Made by a program: the position numbers and the translations under genes. Shown here one piece after another: positions 16,351 to 23,673 of a stretch of 64,000 nucleotides of DNA; position 1 is the stretch's first letter; every line of letters begins with the position of its first letter. The DNA is from Mycolicibacterium litorale (GTDB taxonomy: Bacteria > Actinomycetota > Actinomycetes > Mycobacteriales > Mycobacteriaceae), in contig NZ_AP022586.1 in assembly GCF_010731695.1 (NCBI RefSeq), positions 2,418,001-2,482,000 of the forward strand, read 5' to 3'. Under the pieces are notes generated by a model. It was not told the DNA's origin. It saw nothing but the letters and a program-made list of their open reading frames with translations, and did no database searches.

Positions 16351-16399
16351 GCGGACAGCCGACCATTGTGCCAGACCGGCGCCTCCGCCCGGAAATCGC
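16351..16399 (-). promoter_or_regulatory. Promoter of the rpsP operon, twin of the rplS promoter
   Basis: Minus strand: GCGATTTC, 15 bases, GTCTGGCACAAT, 7 bases, TGTCCGC. The same blocks with the same 15-base spacing occur before rplS at 13117-13166. About 110 nt separate it from the rpsP start. The identical layout suggests one control regime for two ribosomal-protein transcripts. Confidence 0.65.
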
Positions 16400-16421
16400 T
16401 CGACCGGGCACACTCGAGGCC

Positions 16422-17063
16422 ATGACCTCACTTCGGCAGCGACTCCTGACCACCATCGCCGGCCAACTCGGCCGTCCGCACGGAACCCTCGGCGGAGTCG
16501 TCGCCGGCGCACTGAACCGCGGCAACGGGCAGGCGATCGCGACGGCAGTGGCCGCGGCGCAGGTCCCCACGGGCGGCGTCGCCGCCGACATCGGGTTCGG
16601 CGGCGGTGCCGGGCTGCGCCTGCTCGTCGACGCCGTCGGGACCGGCGGGACCGTCTACGGCGTCGAGATCTCCGACGACATGCTCGACCGGGCACGGCGG
16701 TCCTTCCGGGGTGACCTCGACAGCGACCGGTTGCGACTGGTCGAAGGATCGCTCACGGCATTGCCGCTCGAGGACGCCTCGCTCGACGCCGCGATCACCG
16801 TCAACACCGTGTACTTCCTCGACGACCTCGACGCCGTGTGCGCCGAACTGGCGCGGGTGCTCAAGCCGGCCGGGCGGGTGGCCGTCGGGGTGGGCGACCC
16901 CGACGCCATGCGGGCGCTGCCGATGACGCCGTACGGATTCCGGCTGCGGCCGGTCGCCGACATCGTCGCCGCACTCGAGCGGGCGGGGTTCGCCGTCGAC
17001 GTGGAGACCAGGACCGACGGGCGGATGCCGCGCCACACGATCACCGGCCGGCGCGGCGACTGA
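16422..17063 (+). CDS. Class I SAM-dependent methyltransferase
   Basis: A 213-aa small-molecule type methyltransferase. SAM-binding motif I is [16 protein letters not shown], followed by [16 protein letters not shown], acidic loop [31 protein letters not shown] and [11 protein letters not shown]. The substrate cannot be read from the sequence. The start ATG at 16422 is only about 25 nt from the rpsP promoter block on the other strand, so the two promoters are back to back. It converges on the SnoaL-like gene with a 3-nt gap. Confidence 0.87.
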   Translation: MTSLRQRLLTTIAGQLGRPHGTLGGVVAGALNRGNGQAIATAVAAAQVPTGGVAADIGFGGGAGLRLLVDAVGTGGTVYGVEISDDMLDRARRSFRGDLDSDRLRLVEGSLTALPLEDASLDAAITVNTVYFLDDLDAVCAELARVLKPAGRVAVGVGDPDAMRALPMTPYGFRLRPVADIVAALERAGFAVDVETRTDGRMPRHTITGRRGD

Positions 17064-17066
17064 CGG

Positions 17067-17486
17067 TCACACCAGCTTGTCGAAGCACTTCTCCTCGACG
17101 CGACGAGCCATCCGCCACCCGTCGGCGGTGCGGACGAACTCGTCGACGTACCAGATCCCGACGAAGTAGACCTGCCCGGTCTCACCGCCCATCACCATCG
17201 GGTTGAAGCAGATGGCCCGCGACGTCGCCGTGTCACCGGAGATCCTGACATCGAAATTGCCCACCAGGTGCGAATACGCCGGGAAGTTGGGCAGCACCTC
17301 GGCCAGCCACTTCTTCACTTCGGGGTAGCTGCCCTCGACGCCGCCGGTGGCGCGGTAGTCGATGTGGGCGTCCGGGGTGAACACCCGGTCGAGGTCGTCG
17401 AACCGGCGCTGGTCGATCGCCGAGGAGTAGTCGACCATCAACTGCTGGATCTCCAGCCGGTCCGAGATTTCCGCGAGGCTCAGCAT
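17067..17486 (-). CDS. SnoaL-like / NTF2-fold protein (Rv2910c-like)
   Basis: A 139-aa NTF2-like alpha+beta barrel protein, opening MLSLAEISDRLEIQQLMVDYSSAIDQRRFDDLDRVFTPDAHIDYRA. The Tyr and Asp pair expected in SnoaL-like cyclase or dehydratase members is visible. The end (VRTADGWRMARRVEEKCFDK) is typical. Function in mycobacteria is unknown. It is divergent from dacB2 with a 30-nt gap, so any promoter is very compact. Confidence 0.85.
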   Translation of the reverse strand: MLSLAEISDRLEIQQLMVDYSSAIDQRRFDDLDRVFTPDAHIDYRATGGVEGSYPEVKKWLAEVLPNFPAYSHLVGNFDVRISGDTATSRAICFNPMVMGGETGQVYFVGIWYVDEFVRTADGWRMARRVEEKCFDKLV

Positions 17487-17516
17487 GACCTGATTGAACC
17501 CGATTAAGCTCCCGCC

Positions 17517-18392
17517 ATGCACAGGCTCGTCATTCTGTTCGTCGCCATGCTGGCCGCGCTGGCCGTCACCGTCGCCCCGGTCGCCAGCGCGGACATCGAC
17601 ATCCAGCCGGTCGGGTCGGTGCCGATCCCCGCCGGTCCGGCCGAGGCGTGGATCGTCGCGGACATGGACACCGGGCAGGTGCTCGCGGGCCGCAACGACA
17701 ACGTCCGCTACGCCCCGGCCAGCACGATCAAGACGCTTCTGGCCCAGGTCGTCCTCGACGAGGTGCCGCTGGACGCCACGATCGTCGCCGACGAGGCGGA
17801 CACCCGGGTCGAGTGCAACTGCGCCGGGGTGGCGCCCGGGCGCTCGTACACCGCACGTCAACTGCTCGAGGGGCTGCTGCTGGTATCGGGCAACGACGCG
17901 GCCAACACGCTGGCGCGCATGCTCGGCGGCACCGACGTCGCGGTGGCGAAGATGAACGCCAAGGCGGCCGCACTGGGCGCCCACGCCACCAACGTGGTCA
18001 CCCCGTCCGGCCTCGACGGGCCCGGCATGCCGTTCTGGTCCACGCCGCACGACCTCGCGGTCATCTTCCGGGCCGCGATGGCCGAGCCGGTCTTCGCGCA
18101 GATCACCGCGATGCCGTCCACGGTGTTCCCGACCAAGACCGGTGACGCCGTGCTGGTCAACCAGGACGAGCTGTTGCACCGCTATCCCGGCGCGATCGGA
18201 GGCAAGACCGGTTTCACCGACATCGCGCGCAAGACCTTCGTCGGCGCGGCCCAGCGCGACGGCCGCCGGCTGGTCGTGGCGCTGATGCACGGGTTGGTCA
18301 AGGAGGGCGGCCCCACGTACTGGGATCAGGCGGGTGCCCTGCTGGACTGGGGCTTCGCACTGGACCGCACCGCCAACGTCGGGACGCTGTGA
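17517..18392 (+). CDS. dacB2: D-alanyl-D-alanine carboxypeptidase (DacB2)
   Basis: A 291-aa exported low-molecular-weight penicillin-binding protein that trims peptidoglycan stem peptides. It has a signal peptide (about 1-25) and catalytic motifs Ser69-x-x-Lys72 (ASTIK), Ser124-Gly-Asn126 (SGN) and Lys230-Thr-Gly232 (GGKTGF). It lacks the C-terminal amphipathic anchor of DacA types, as DacB2 does. A paralogue follows 81 nt downstream. The neighbour order matches Rv2911. Confidence 0.92.
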   Translation: MHRLVILFVAMLAALAVTVAPVASADIDIQPVGSVPIPAGPAEAWIVADMDTGQVLAGRNDNVRYAPASTIKTLLAQVVLDEVPLDATIVADEADTRVECNCAGVAPGRSYTARQLLEGLLLVSGNDAANTLARMLGGTDVAVAKMNAKAAALGAHATNVVTPSGLDGPGMPFWSTPHDLAVIFRAAMAEPVFAQITAMPSTVFPTKTGDAVLVNQDELLHRYPGAIGGKTGFTDIARKTFVGAAQRDGRRLVVALMHGLVKEGGPTYWDQAGALLDWGFALDRTANVGTL

Positions 18393-18473
18393 CCGGTCGC
18401 CAAACCGGATGACATTGACCCGCAACGATTTCGAGACCGTTCCGACGCATAGCCGGGGTTAGGCTCTGCGGCC

Positions 18474-19322
18474 ATGGCCTGGTCGCGTGCGCGGATGTGG
18501 TCGCGCACGCTGGTCGCCGGCTGCGCGCTCACCCTGGTGTCGGCACTGTCGGTGGCACTGCCGACGCGAGCCGTCGCGCAACCGCAACCGGCCGGCACCG
18601 TCGCCCTTCCCCAGGGTCCGGCGCAGGCGTGGCTGCTCGCTGACCTCGACTCGGGCCGGGTCCTGGCCAGCCGCAACCCGTACGAGCCGCATGCGCCTGC
18701 GAGCACCATCAAGGTGCTGCTGGCGATGGTCGTGCTCGACCACCTCTCCCCCGACAACTTCGCTCGCGCCAACGCATCCCACACCCAGGTCGAATGCTCC
18801 TGCGTCGGGCTCAAACCCGGCCAGGCCTACACCACCCGCCAGCTGCTGGCGGCGCTGTTGATGGTGTCGGGCAACGATGCGGCCAACATGCTCGCCGACA
18901 TGCTGGGCGGCCAGCGCGCCGCGGTCGCAGCGATGAACCGCAAAGCCGCACTCGTCGGCGCGAAAGCGACCAGGGCCTCGTCGCCGTCCGGCCTCGACGG
19001 GCCGGGATGGGAGTCGATCACCACACCGCACGATCTGGCTCTGATGTTGCGGGCCGCGCTGCAGTACCCACTGATCGCGCAGATCATGCGGTCCCCGTCG
19101 GCGTCGTTCCCGGGGAAGACGCTCACCAACCAGAACGAGTTGCTGAGCCGCTACCCCGGCGACATCGCAGGCAAGACCGGTTACACCAACCTCGCCCGCA
19201 AGACGTATATCGGTGCGGCACAACGTGGCAACCGCCGCCTCGCCGTGGTGCAGATGTACGGCACCGGGGATCTGTACGGCCAGGCGATCGGGTTGTTCGA
19301 CTACGGCTTCGCTCAGCCCTAG
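18474..19322 (+). CDS. Second D-alanyl-D-alanine carboxypeptidase (DacB2 paralogue)
   Basis: A 282-aa exported serine peptidase with a signal peptide ending near AVAQPQ and catalytic motifs Ser77-x-x-Lys80, Ser132-Gly-Asn134 and Lys234-Thr-Gly236. It is clearly a duplicate of the preceding gene: both carry QAW/EAW(I/L)(V/L)AD, SGNDAAN, PSGLDGPG and KTG(F/Y)T at matching positions, and both have a paired Cys motif (VECxC). Divergence is high, so the duplication is old. Confidence 0.92.
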   Translation: MAWSRARMWSRTLVAGCALTLVSALSVALPTRAVAQPQPAGTVALPQGPAQAWLLADLDSGRVLASRNPYEPHAPASTIKVLLAMVVLDHLSPDNFARANASHTQVECSCVGLKPGQAYTTRQLLAALLMVSGNDAANMLADMLGGQRAAVAAMNRKAALVGAKATRASSPSGLDGPGWESITTPHDLALMLRAALQYPLIAQIMRSPSASFPGKTLTNQNELLSRYPGDIAGKTGYTNLARKTYIGAAQRGNRRLAVVQMYGTGDLYGQAIGLFDYGFAQP

Positions 19323-19348
19323 GACGCGCTTCGCGACGGCAGCCCCGG

Positions 19349-20017
19349 TCAGGGCCCACCTTTCCAGTGTTCGATGCGGTTGTGATCGGGCGTGAAGCCG
19401 TGTTCGACGCCCCACAACACGGCCTGGGTGCGGCTCGCCACCCCGATCTTGCGGTAAATGGTGCGGATGTACGACTTGATCGTGTTCGGGCTCAGATACG
19501 TCAACGCCGCGACGTCGGCGTTGCTCTTGCCCTGGGTGATGAGGGCCAGGATCTCGGACTCCCGGTCACTGAGTCCCTCGCCCCGGCCGGGCCAGTCGAG
19601 TCCGACCGGGCCACGGGCCCGCGGCGGGACGTCGCTGATGACGGTCTCGCCGGCGTGCACCGCCTCCAGCGCCGCGACCAGTTCTCGCGCAGGCAGCGTC
19701 TTGGACAGGTAGCCGTCGGCACCTTTCTGCCGGGCGCTGGCGATGAGATCAGGGTGAAAGTTCCACGTGTACACCACGACTCGGCGAGCCCGCGGATTGG
19801 CGACCAGGACGGCGATCTCGTCGTGATCGGACTCGGGTTGGGCGAACGAGTCGTAGAGGACGATATCGACCGCGTCCTCCAAACCCATGTTGGCGTCGAT
19901 CTCCGCCACGACGACGCGGTCGCGGTACCGATCGAACATGTTGGCCACGCCCATCAGCACGACGTCGTAATCGTCGACGAGCGCGACGGTGATCGGCTGA
20001 TGGGGCGGCGGCGCCAT
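19349..20017 (-). CDS. NarL/FixJ-type (LuxR) response regulator
   Basis: A 222-aa two-domain regulator. The receiver domain has an acidic pair at Asp15-Asp16, a probable phospho-acceptor Asp56 (VLYDSF), a Thr at VYTW and Lys in LSKTLP. The C-terminal LuxR helix-turn-helix reads LSDRESEILALITQGKSNADVAALTYLSPNTIKSYIRTIYRKIGVASRTQAV. No sensor kinase gene is adjacent. It is divergent from the GlsB/YeaQ gene; a repeated GGGGTGT element lies between. Confidence 0.9.
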   Translation of the reverse strand: MAPPPHQPITVALVDDYDVVLMGVANMFDRYRDRVVVAEIDANMGLEDAVDIVLYDSFAQPESDHDEIAVLVANPRARRVVVYTWNFHPDLIASARQKGADGYLSKTLPARELVAALEAVHAGETVISDVPPRARGPVGLDWPGRGEGLSDRESEILALITQGKSNADVAALTYLSPNTIKSYIRTIYRKIGVASRTQAVLWGVEHGFTPDHNRIEHWKGGP

Positions 20018-20033
20018 GACTGCAGACTACCTA

Positions 20034-20069
20034 CCTAGGGGTGTACCGCCACCCCCCTAAGGGGTGTGG
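20034..20069. promoter_or_regulatory. Repeated/inverted GGGGTG element between response regulator and GlsB gene
   Basis: Two direct copies of CCTA(A)GGGGTGT, at 20034 and 20056, flank a reverse copy CACCCCCCTA, so the stretch can pair in two ways. It lies 17 nt before the response-regulator start and 80 nt before the GlsB start. It could be the regulator's own binding site; no factor is known. Confidence 0.35.
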
Positions 20070-20148
20070 AATGACTTCAGTGCCGGGAGACCACCCGACC
20101 GTCCGGATCGAAGCGCCCGTCGGCGCTCACCCTGAAAGGCTTCCAGCC

Positions 20149-20430
20149 ATGATCGGACTCATCATCAGCCTCCTCGTCATCGGACTCATCGCCGGCGCCC
20201 TTGCCCGCCTGCTGGTTCCGGGCAAGCAGAACCTGTCGATCCCGATGACCATCGCACTCGGGGTCGTCGGTTCGTTCGTCGGCGGACTGCTCGGATACCT
20301 GCTGTTCCACAAGGACGGTGCGGAGGGGTTCTTCCAGCCGTCCGGCATCATCGGCTCCGTCGTCGGAGCTGTCATCGTTCTGGTGATCTGGCTGCGTGTC
20401 GGGGGTCGCAGATCGGTCCGCTCCCGGTAG
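20149..20430 (+). CDS. GlsB/YeaQ/YmgE-family small membrane protein
   Basis: A 93-aa integral membrane protein with three hydrophobic helices: ISLLVIGLIAGALARLL, TIALGVVGSFVGGLLGYLLF and IGSVVGAVIVLVIWL. The GlsB/transglycosylase-associated signature GxIAGxLAxxLxPG is seen as IAGALARLLVPGKQ. The family is stress-induced in many bacteria with no proven biochemical role. GAAAGGC precedes the ATG at 20149. The STAS gene follows 28 nt downstream and is probably in the same transcript. Confidence 0.85.
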   Translation: MIGLIISLLVIGLIAGALARLLVPGKQNLSIPMTIALGVVGSFVGGLLGYLLFHKDGAEGFFQPSGIIGSVVGAVIVLVIWLRVGGRRSVRSR

Positions 20431-20458
20431 GCCCACGCGGGCGCAGCAGAGGGATGCG

Positions 20459-20872
20459 ATGGAGATGAGTGACGAACCAGTGTACGGGACAACGCATCTC
20501 AGTGATGGGCGCGTTCCCTCGCATGGTGACGGCTTGGCGGTCGAGCAGAGCTGGGTGCGGCGGACCGTGGTGCTCACGGTTTCGGGTGACCTCGACATGC
20601 TGACCGCTCCTACGCTGGCCGAAGCAATCCGGTCCGCAGCCCGACATGCGCCCACCGCGCTGATCGTGGACCTGTCCACGGTGCAGTTCCTGGCGTCAGC
20701 GGGGATGACCCTGCTGGTCACCACACAGGAAGAGCTTGCACCGTCGATCCGATTCGGTGTCGTCGCCGACGGCCCCGCTACCAGTCGGCCGCTGAGACTG
20801 GTCGGGGTGGACCGGTTCGTGACCCTGTACCGGACCCTCCCCGATGCCCTTGTCGCCGTCGCCGAGCGATGA
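20459..20872 (+). CDS. STAS-domain protein (anti-anti-sigma factor-like)
   Basis: A 137-aa protein with a 40-residue lead and then a STAS domain (VLTVSGDLDMLTAPTLAEAIRSA, LIVDLSTVQFLASAGMTLLV). In SpoIIAA-type antagonists the regulated Ser sits directly before the Gly of DSSG; here the stretch is LASAG, with Ser one position earlier and Ala at the usual site. Regulation by phosphorylation may therefore differ. The ATG at 20459 is chosen for the GAGGG ahead of it; a second ATG two codons later is possible. Confidence 0.82.
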   Translation: MEMSDEPVYGTTHLSDGRVPSHGDGLAVEQSWVRRTVVLTVSGDLDMLTAPTLAEAIRSAARHAPTALIVDLSTVQFLASAGMTLLVTTQEELAPSIRFGVVADGPATSRPLRLVGVDRFVTLYRTLPDALVAVAER

Positions 20873-20931
20873 GATCGACCGCCGGGTGCCGGACGGGCCC
20901 TCGACGGAGGCCCCCACGGCTCGAGCCATCG

Positions 20932-20951
20932 AAGTAAGGTCGCCCTAACTT
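20932..20951. promoter_or_regulatory. IdeR-like palindrome before the diflavin reductase
   Basis: AAGTAAGGTC / GCCCTAACTT: a 20-bp palindrome with 8 of 10 matching pairs, 17 nt before the start codon. Compared with the mycobacterial iron box TTAGGTTAGGCTAACCTAA, 12 of 19 bases match in the best register by my hand count. It could equally be another dimeric regulator's site. Confidence 0.45.
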
Positions 20952-20968
20952 GATGGAGGGAGCGATCG

Positions 20969-22567
20969 ATGACCGGCCGACCGGACTTCTCGCTGATCGT
21001 CGGCTTCGGCACCGACATGGGCAATGCCGAGGACGCCGCGATGACGTTCGCCGAGGACTGCCAGGCCGTGGGCATCGACGCCGAGGCGATCGAACTCAAC
21101 CAGGTCGAGATGGCCGACCTGCGGGCCGCGTCACACTTCGCGGTGGTCACCTCGACGTTCGGTGACGGCGAGTTCCCCGACAACGCCACGCTGTTCTGGG
21201 AGGCGATCAGCGCCGAGACCGCCCCGTTGGATCACCTGAGCTTCGCGGTCCTCGCGCTCGGCGACACCGGCTACGACCTGTTCTGCAACGCCGGAAAGCT
21301 GCTCGACGAACGCCTGGAGGCCCTCGGCGCGACGCGGATGGTCGAGCGCGTGGACGTCGACGGCTCCTACGTGCAACCCGCCAAGGCGTGGACCACCGAC
21401 GTCCTCAAACTGCTGCAGGCCGCGCACGGCGACCAGGGCGCGCCCGCGCCGGACGCCGTCGTCGAGCCGGCTGCGCGGGAACGCCACCTGCCCGTCGACA
21501 CGCACCTCACCGTCAACCGAGTGCTCACCGCCGCCGACTCCGACAAAGAGGTCCGCCACTACGAGATCGACCTCACCGGCTCTGGAATCGCCTACACCGC
21601 AGGCGATTCCCTTGCCGTGCACGCCAAGAACGACCCCGAGCTGGTCGACGCGATCCTCACCGCACTCGGCGCCCGCAGCGACCAGGCGGTCGCCGACCGC
21701 GACGAACCGCTGGGCACGCTGCTCACCGAACACCTCGAGATCCGCGCACCGTCGCGGGCCCTGCAGGCCCTGGTCGCCACGAGAACCCGCGACGCGGACG
21801 CCGCGGCGGCCCTGCGCGCCGAGGCCACCCCGACGCCCGGTGACTGGTTGTACGGGAGGGACGTCCTCGACCTGCTCCGGCTCGCCGACCTGAGCGTCGA
21901 CGAGGTCGTCGACACGTTGCGCCCGTTGCAGTTTCGCGACTACTCGATCGCGTCGAGTCCGGTGGTCCACCCCGGCAGCGCGCACCTGACCGTGGCCACG
22001 GTCCGCTACACCTCGGGCGACCGCCGCCACGGCGGCGTGGCCTCGACGTTCCTGGCCGACCGCGGCCGGTCCCTGCGGGTGCACCTGCGGCCCAACCACG
22101 CCTTCCGGCTGCCCGCGGCCGACGTGCCGATCGTCATGGTCGGGCCCGGCACCGGTATCGCCCCCTTCCGCGGCTTCCTGCAGGAGCGTCAGGCCACCGC
22201 CGCGCCCGGGCGGTCGTGGCTGTTCTTCGGGGACCGCCACCGCGCGACGCACTACCTCTACGGCGATGAACTCGAGGGCTTCGCCGATTGCGGGACACTG
22301 ACCAGGCTCGATCTGGCGTTCTCACGGGACCAGGCGGCGAAACACTATGTGCAGCACCGGATGCGGGACAACGCGGCGGAACTCTTCGCATGGCTGCAGG
22401 ACGGCGCGCACATCTACGTGTGCGGCGACGCCGACCGGATGGCCAAAGACGTCGACCGAGCCCTGCACGAGATCGTCGCCGAGTGCGGCGGGTTGGACGC
22501 CGACGCGGCGCACGCGTACGTCAACGACCTGATCAAGACCCACCGCTACGTACGCGACGTGTACTAG
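20969..22567 (+). CDS. CysJ/CPR-like diflavin reductase
   Basis: A 532-aa NADPH-dependent FMN/FAD reductase of the sulfite-reductase-alpha / cytochrome P450 reductase type. A flavodoxin domain (about 5-145, FGTDMGNAEDAA phosphate loop) is followed by an FAD domain with RDYSIASS (the RxYSxxSS motif), an NADP domain with GPGTGIAPFRGFLQER and a C-terminal aromatic Tyr (RDVY). No sulfite reductase beta subunit is adjacent, so the electron acceptor is unknown. An IdeR-like palindrome lies just upstream and hints at an iron-linked role such as siderophore-iron reduction. It converges on the amidohydrolase with a shared CTAG stop. Confidence 0.9.
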   Translation: MTGRPDFSLIVGFGTDMGNAEDAAMTFAEDCQAVGIDAEAIELNQVEMADLRAASHFAVVTSTFGDGEFPDNATLFWEAISAETAPLDHLSFAVLALGDTGYDLFCNAGKLLDERLEALGATRMVERVDVDGSYVQPAKAWTTDVLKLLQAAHGDQGAPAPDAVVEPAARERHLPVDTHLTVNRVLTAADSDKEVRHYEIDLTGSGIAYTAGDSLAVHAKNDPELVDAILTALGARSDQAVADRDEPLGTLLTEHLEIRAPSRALQALVATRTRDADAAAALRAEATPTPGDWLYGRDVLDLLRLADLSVDEVVDTLRPLQFRDYSIASSPVVHPGSAHLTVATVRYTSGDRRHGGVASTFLADRGRSLRVHLRPNHAFRLPAADVPIVMVGPGTGIAPFRGFLQERQATAAPGRSWLFFGDRHRATHYLYGDELEGFADCGTLTRLDLAFSRDQAAKHYVQHRMRDNAAELFAWLQDGAHIYVCGDADRMAKDVDRALHEIVAECGGLDADAAHAYVNDLIKTHRYVRDVY

Positions 22568-23673
22568 CGGAACACCTTGCCGCCCAGGATCACCAGCGCC
22601 GGCTGGTTGACGACGGCCGCCCCGCGGCGCGGGTCGTCGGCGTAACAGACCAGATCGGCGGGGGCGCCGTCGACCAGGCCGGACCGTCCCAGCCAGTCGC
22701 GCGCATGCCAGCAGGCCGCGCCGAGTGCGTCGGTCGGGCTCATCCCGATGCCGCGCAGGGCGTCGATCTCGTCGCCGATGCGGCCGTGGGCGATGGTGCT
22801 GCCCGCGTCGGTGCCGGCGTAGATCGGGACGCCGGCCTCGCGGGCGGCCGCCACCCGCGGATAGGACCGCTGGTACAGATCGCGCATGTGGGCGGCGTAG
22901 GTGGGGTACTTGACCGCCTGCTCGGCGATGCCCGGGAAGTTCTCGAGGTTGATCAGCGTCGGGACCAGCGCGGTTCCGTGCTCCACCATGAGCTCGATGG
23001 TGTCGTCGGTCAGCCCCGTGCCGTGTTCGATGCAGTCGATACCGGCGTTGATCAGGCCCGGCAGCGCATCCTCGCCGAAGACGTGCGCGGTCACCCGGGC
23101 GCCGTTGGCGTGCGCGGCGTCGATGGCGCTCTTGAGGATCTCGTCGTCCCACAGCGGGGCCAGATCCCCGATCGACCGGTCGATCCAGTCGCCGACCAGC
23201 TTCACCCAGCCGTCACCGCGGCGCGCCTGCTCGGCGACGATGTCGGGCAGCTGCGTCTCGTCCTCCACGTCGACGGCGTAGCCCGCGATGTAGCGCTTGG
23301 GCTTGGCGACGTGGCGCCCGGCGCGGATGATGCGCGGCAGATCCTCGCGCTCGTCGAGGCTGCGGGTGTCCGTGGGTGATCCGCAGTCCCGCAACAGCAG
23401 GGCGCCCACCTGGCGCTCGGTCTCGGCCTGGGCCGCCGCCTCCTCGAGGCTCACCGCACCGCCGGGCACCGGGCCCAGCCCGACGTGGCAGTGCGCGTCG
23501 ACCAGACCGGGCACGATCCAGCCGCCGTCCCAGACGGTAACGGCGTCGCGGACCGGTTCGGCCCGCAGGGACCCGCTGTGCCGACCCTCTTCGGGCGAGC
23601 CCTCATCGACGATCCACCACTCGACGGGTTCCTCGTCGGGCAGGCCGCGGCCCCGCACGTGCAGTGCGGGCAT
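22564..23673 (-). CDS. Amidohydrolase family metal-dependent hydrolase (Rv2915c-like)
   Basis: A 369-aa TIM-barrel amidohydrolase. The metal ligands are visible: PGLVDAHCHVGLG (HxH), Lys in GWVKLVGDW as candidate carboxylated lysine, His in ARVTAHVFGEDAL, His in DCIEHGTGLTD and Asp in YAGTDAGS. Imidazolonepropionase and prolidase-like enzymes are relatives; the substrate is unknown. Its ATG overlaps the stop of ffh (TGATG), so it is co-translated with ffh as in M. tuberculosis. Confidence 0.9.
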   Translation of the reverse strand: MPALHVRGRGLPDEEPVEWWIVDEGSPEEGRHSGSLRAEPVRDAVTVWDGGWIVPGLVDAHCHVGLGPVPGGAVSLEEAAAQAETERQVGALLLRDCGSPTDTRSLDEREDLPRIIRAGRHVAKPKRYIAGYAVDVEDETQLPDIVAEQARRGDGWVKLVGDWIDRSIGDLAPLWDDEILKSAIDAAHANGARVTAHVFGEDALPGLINAGIDCIEHGTGLTDDTIELMVEHGTALVPTLINLENFPGIAEQAVKYPTYAAHMRDLYQRSYPRVAAAREAGVPIYAGTDAGSTIAHGRIGDEIDALRGIGMSPTDALGAACWHARDWLGRSGLVDGAPADLVCYADDPRRGAAVVNQPALVILGGKVFR

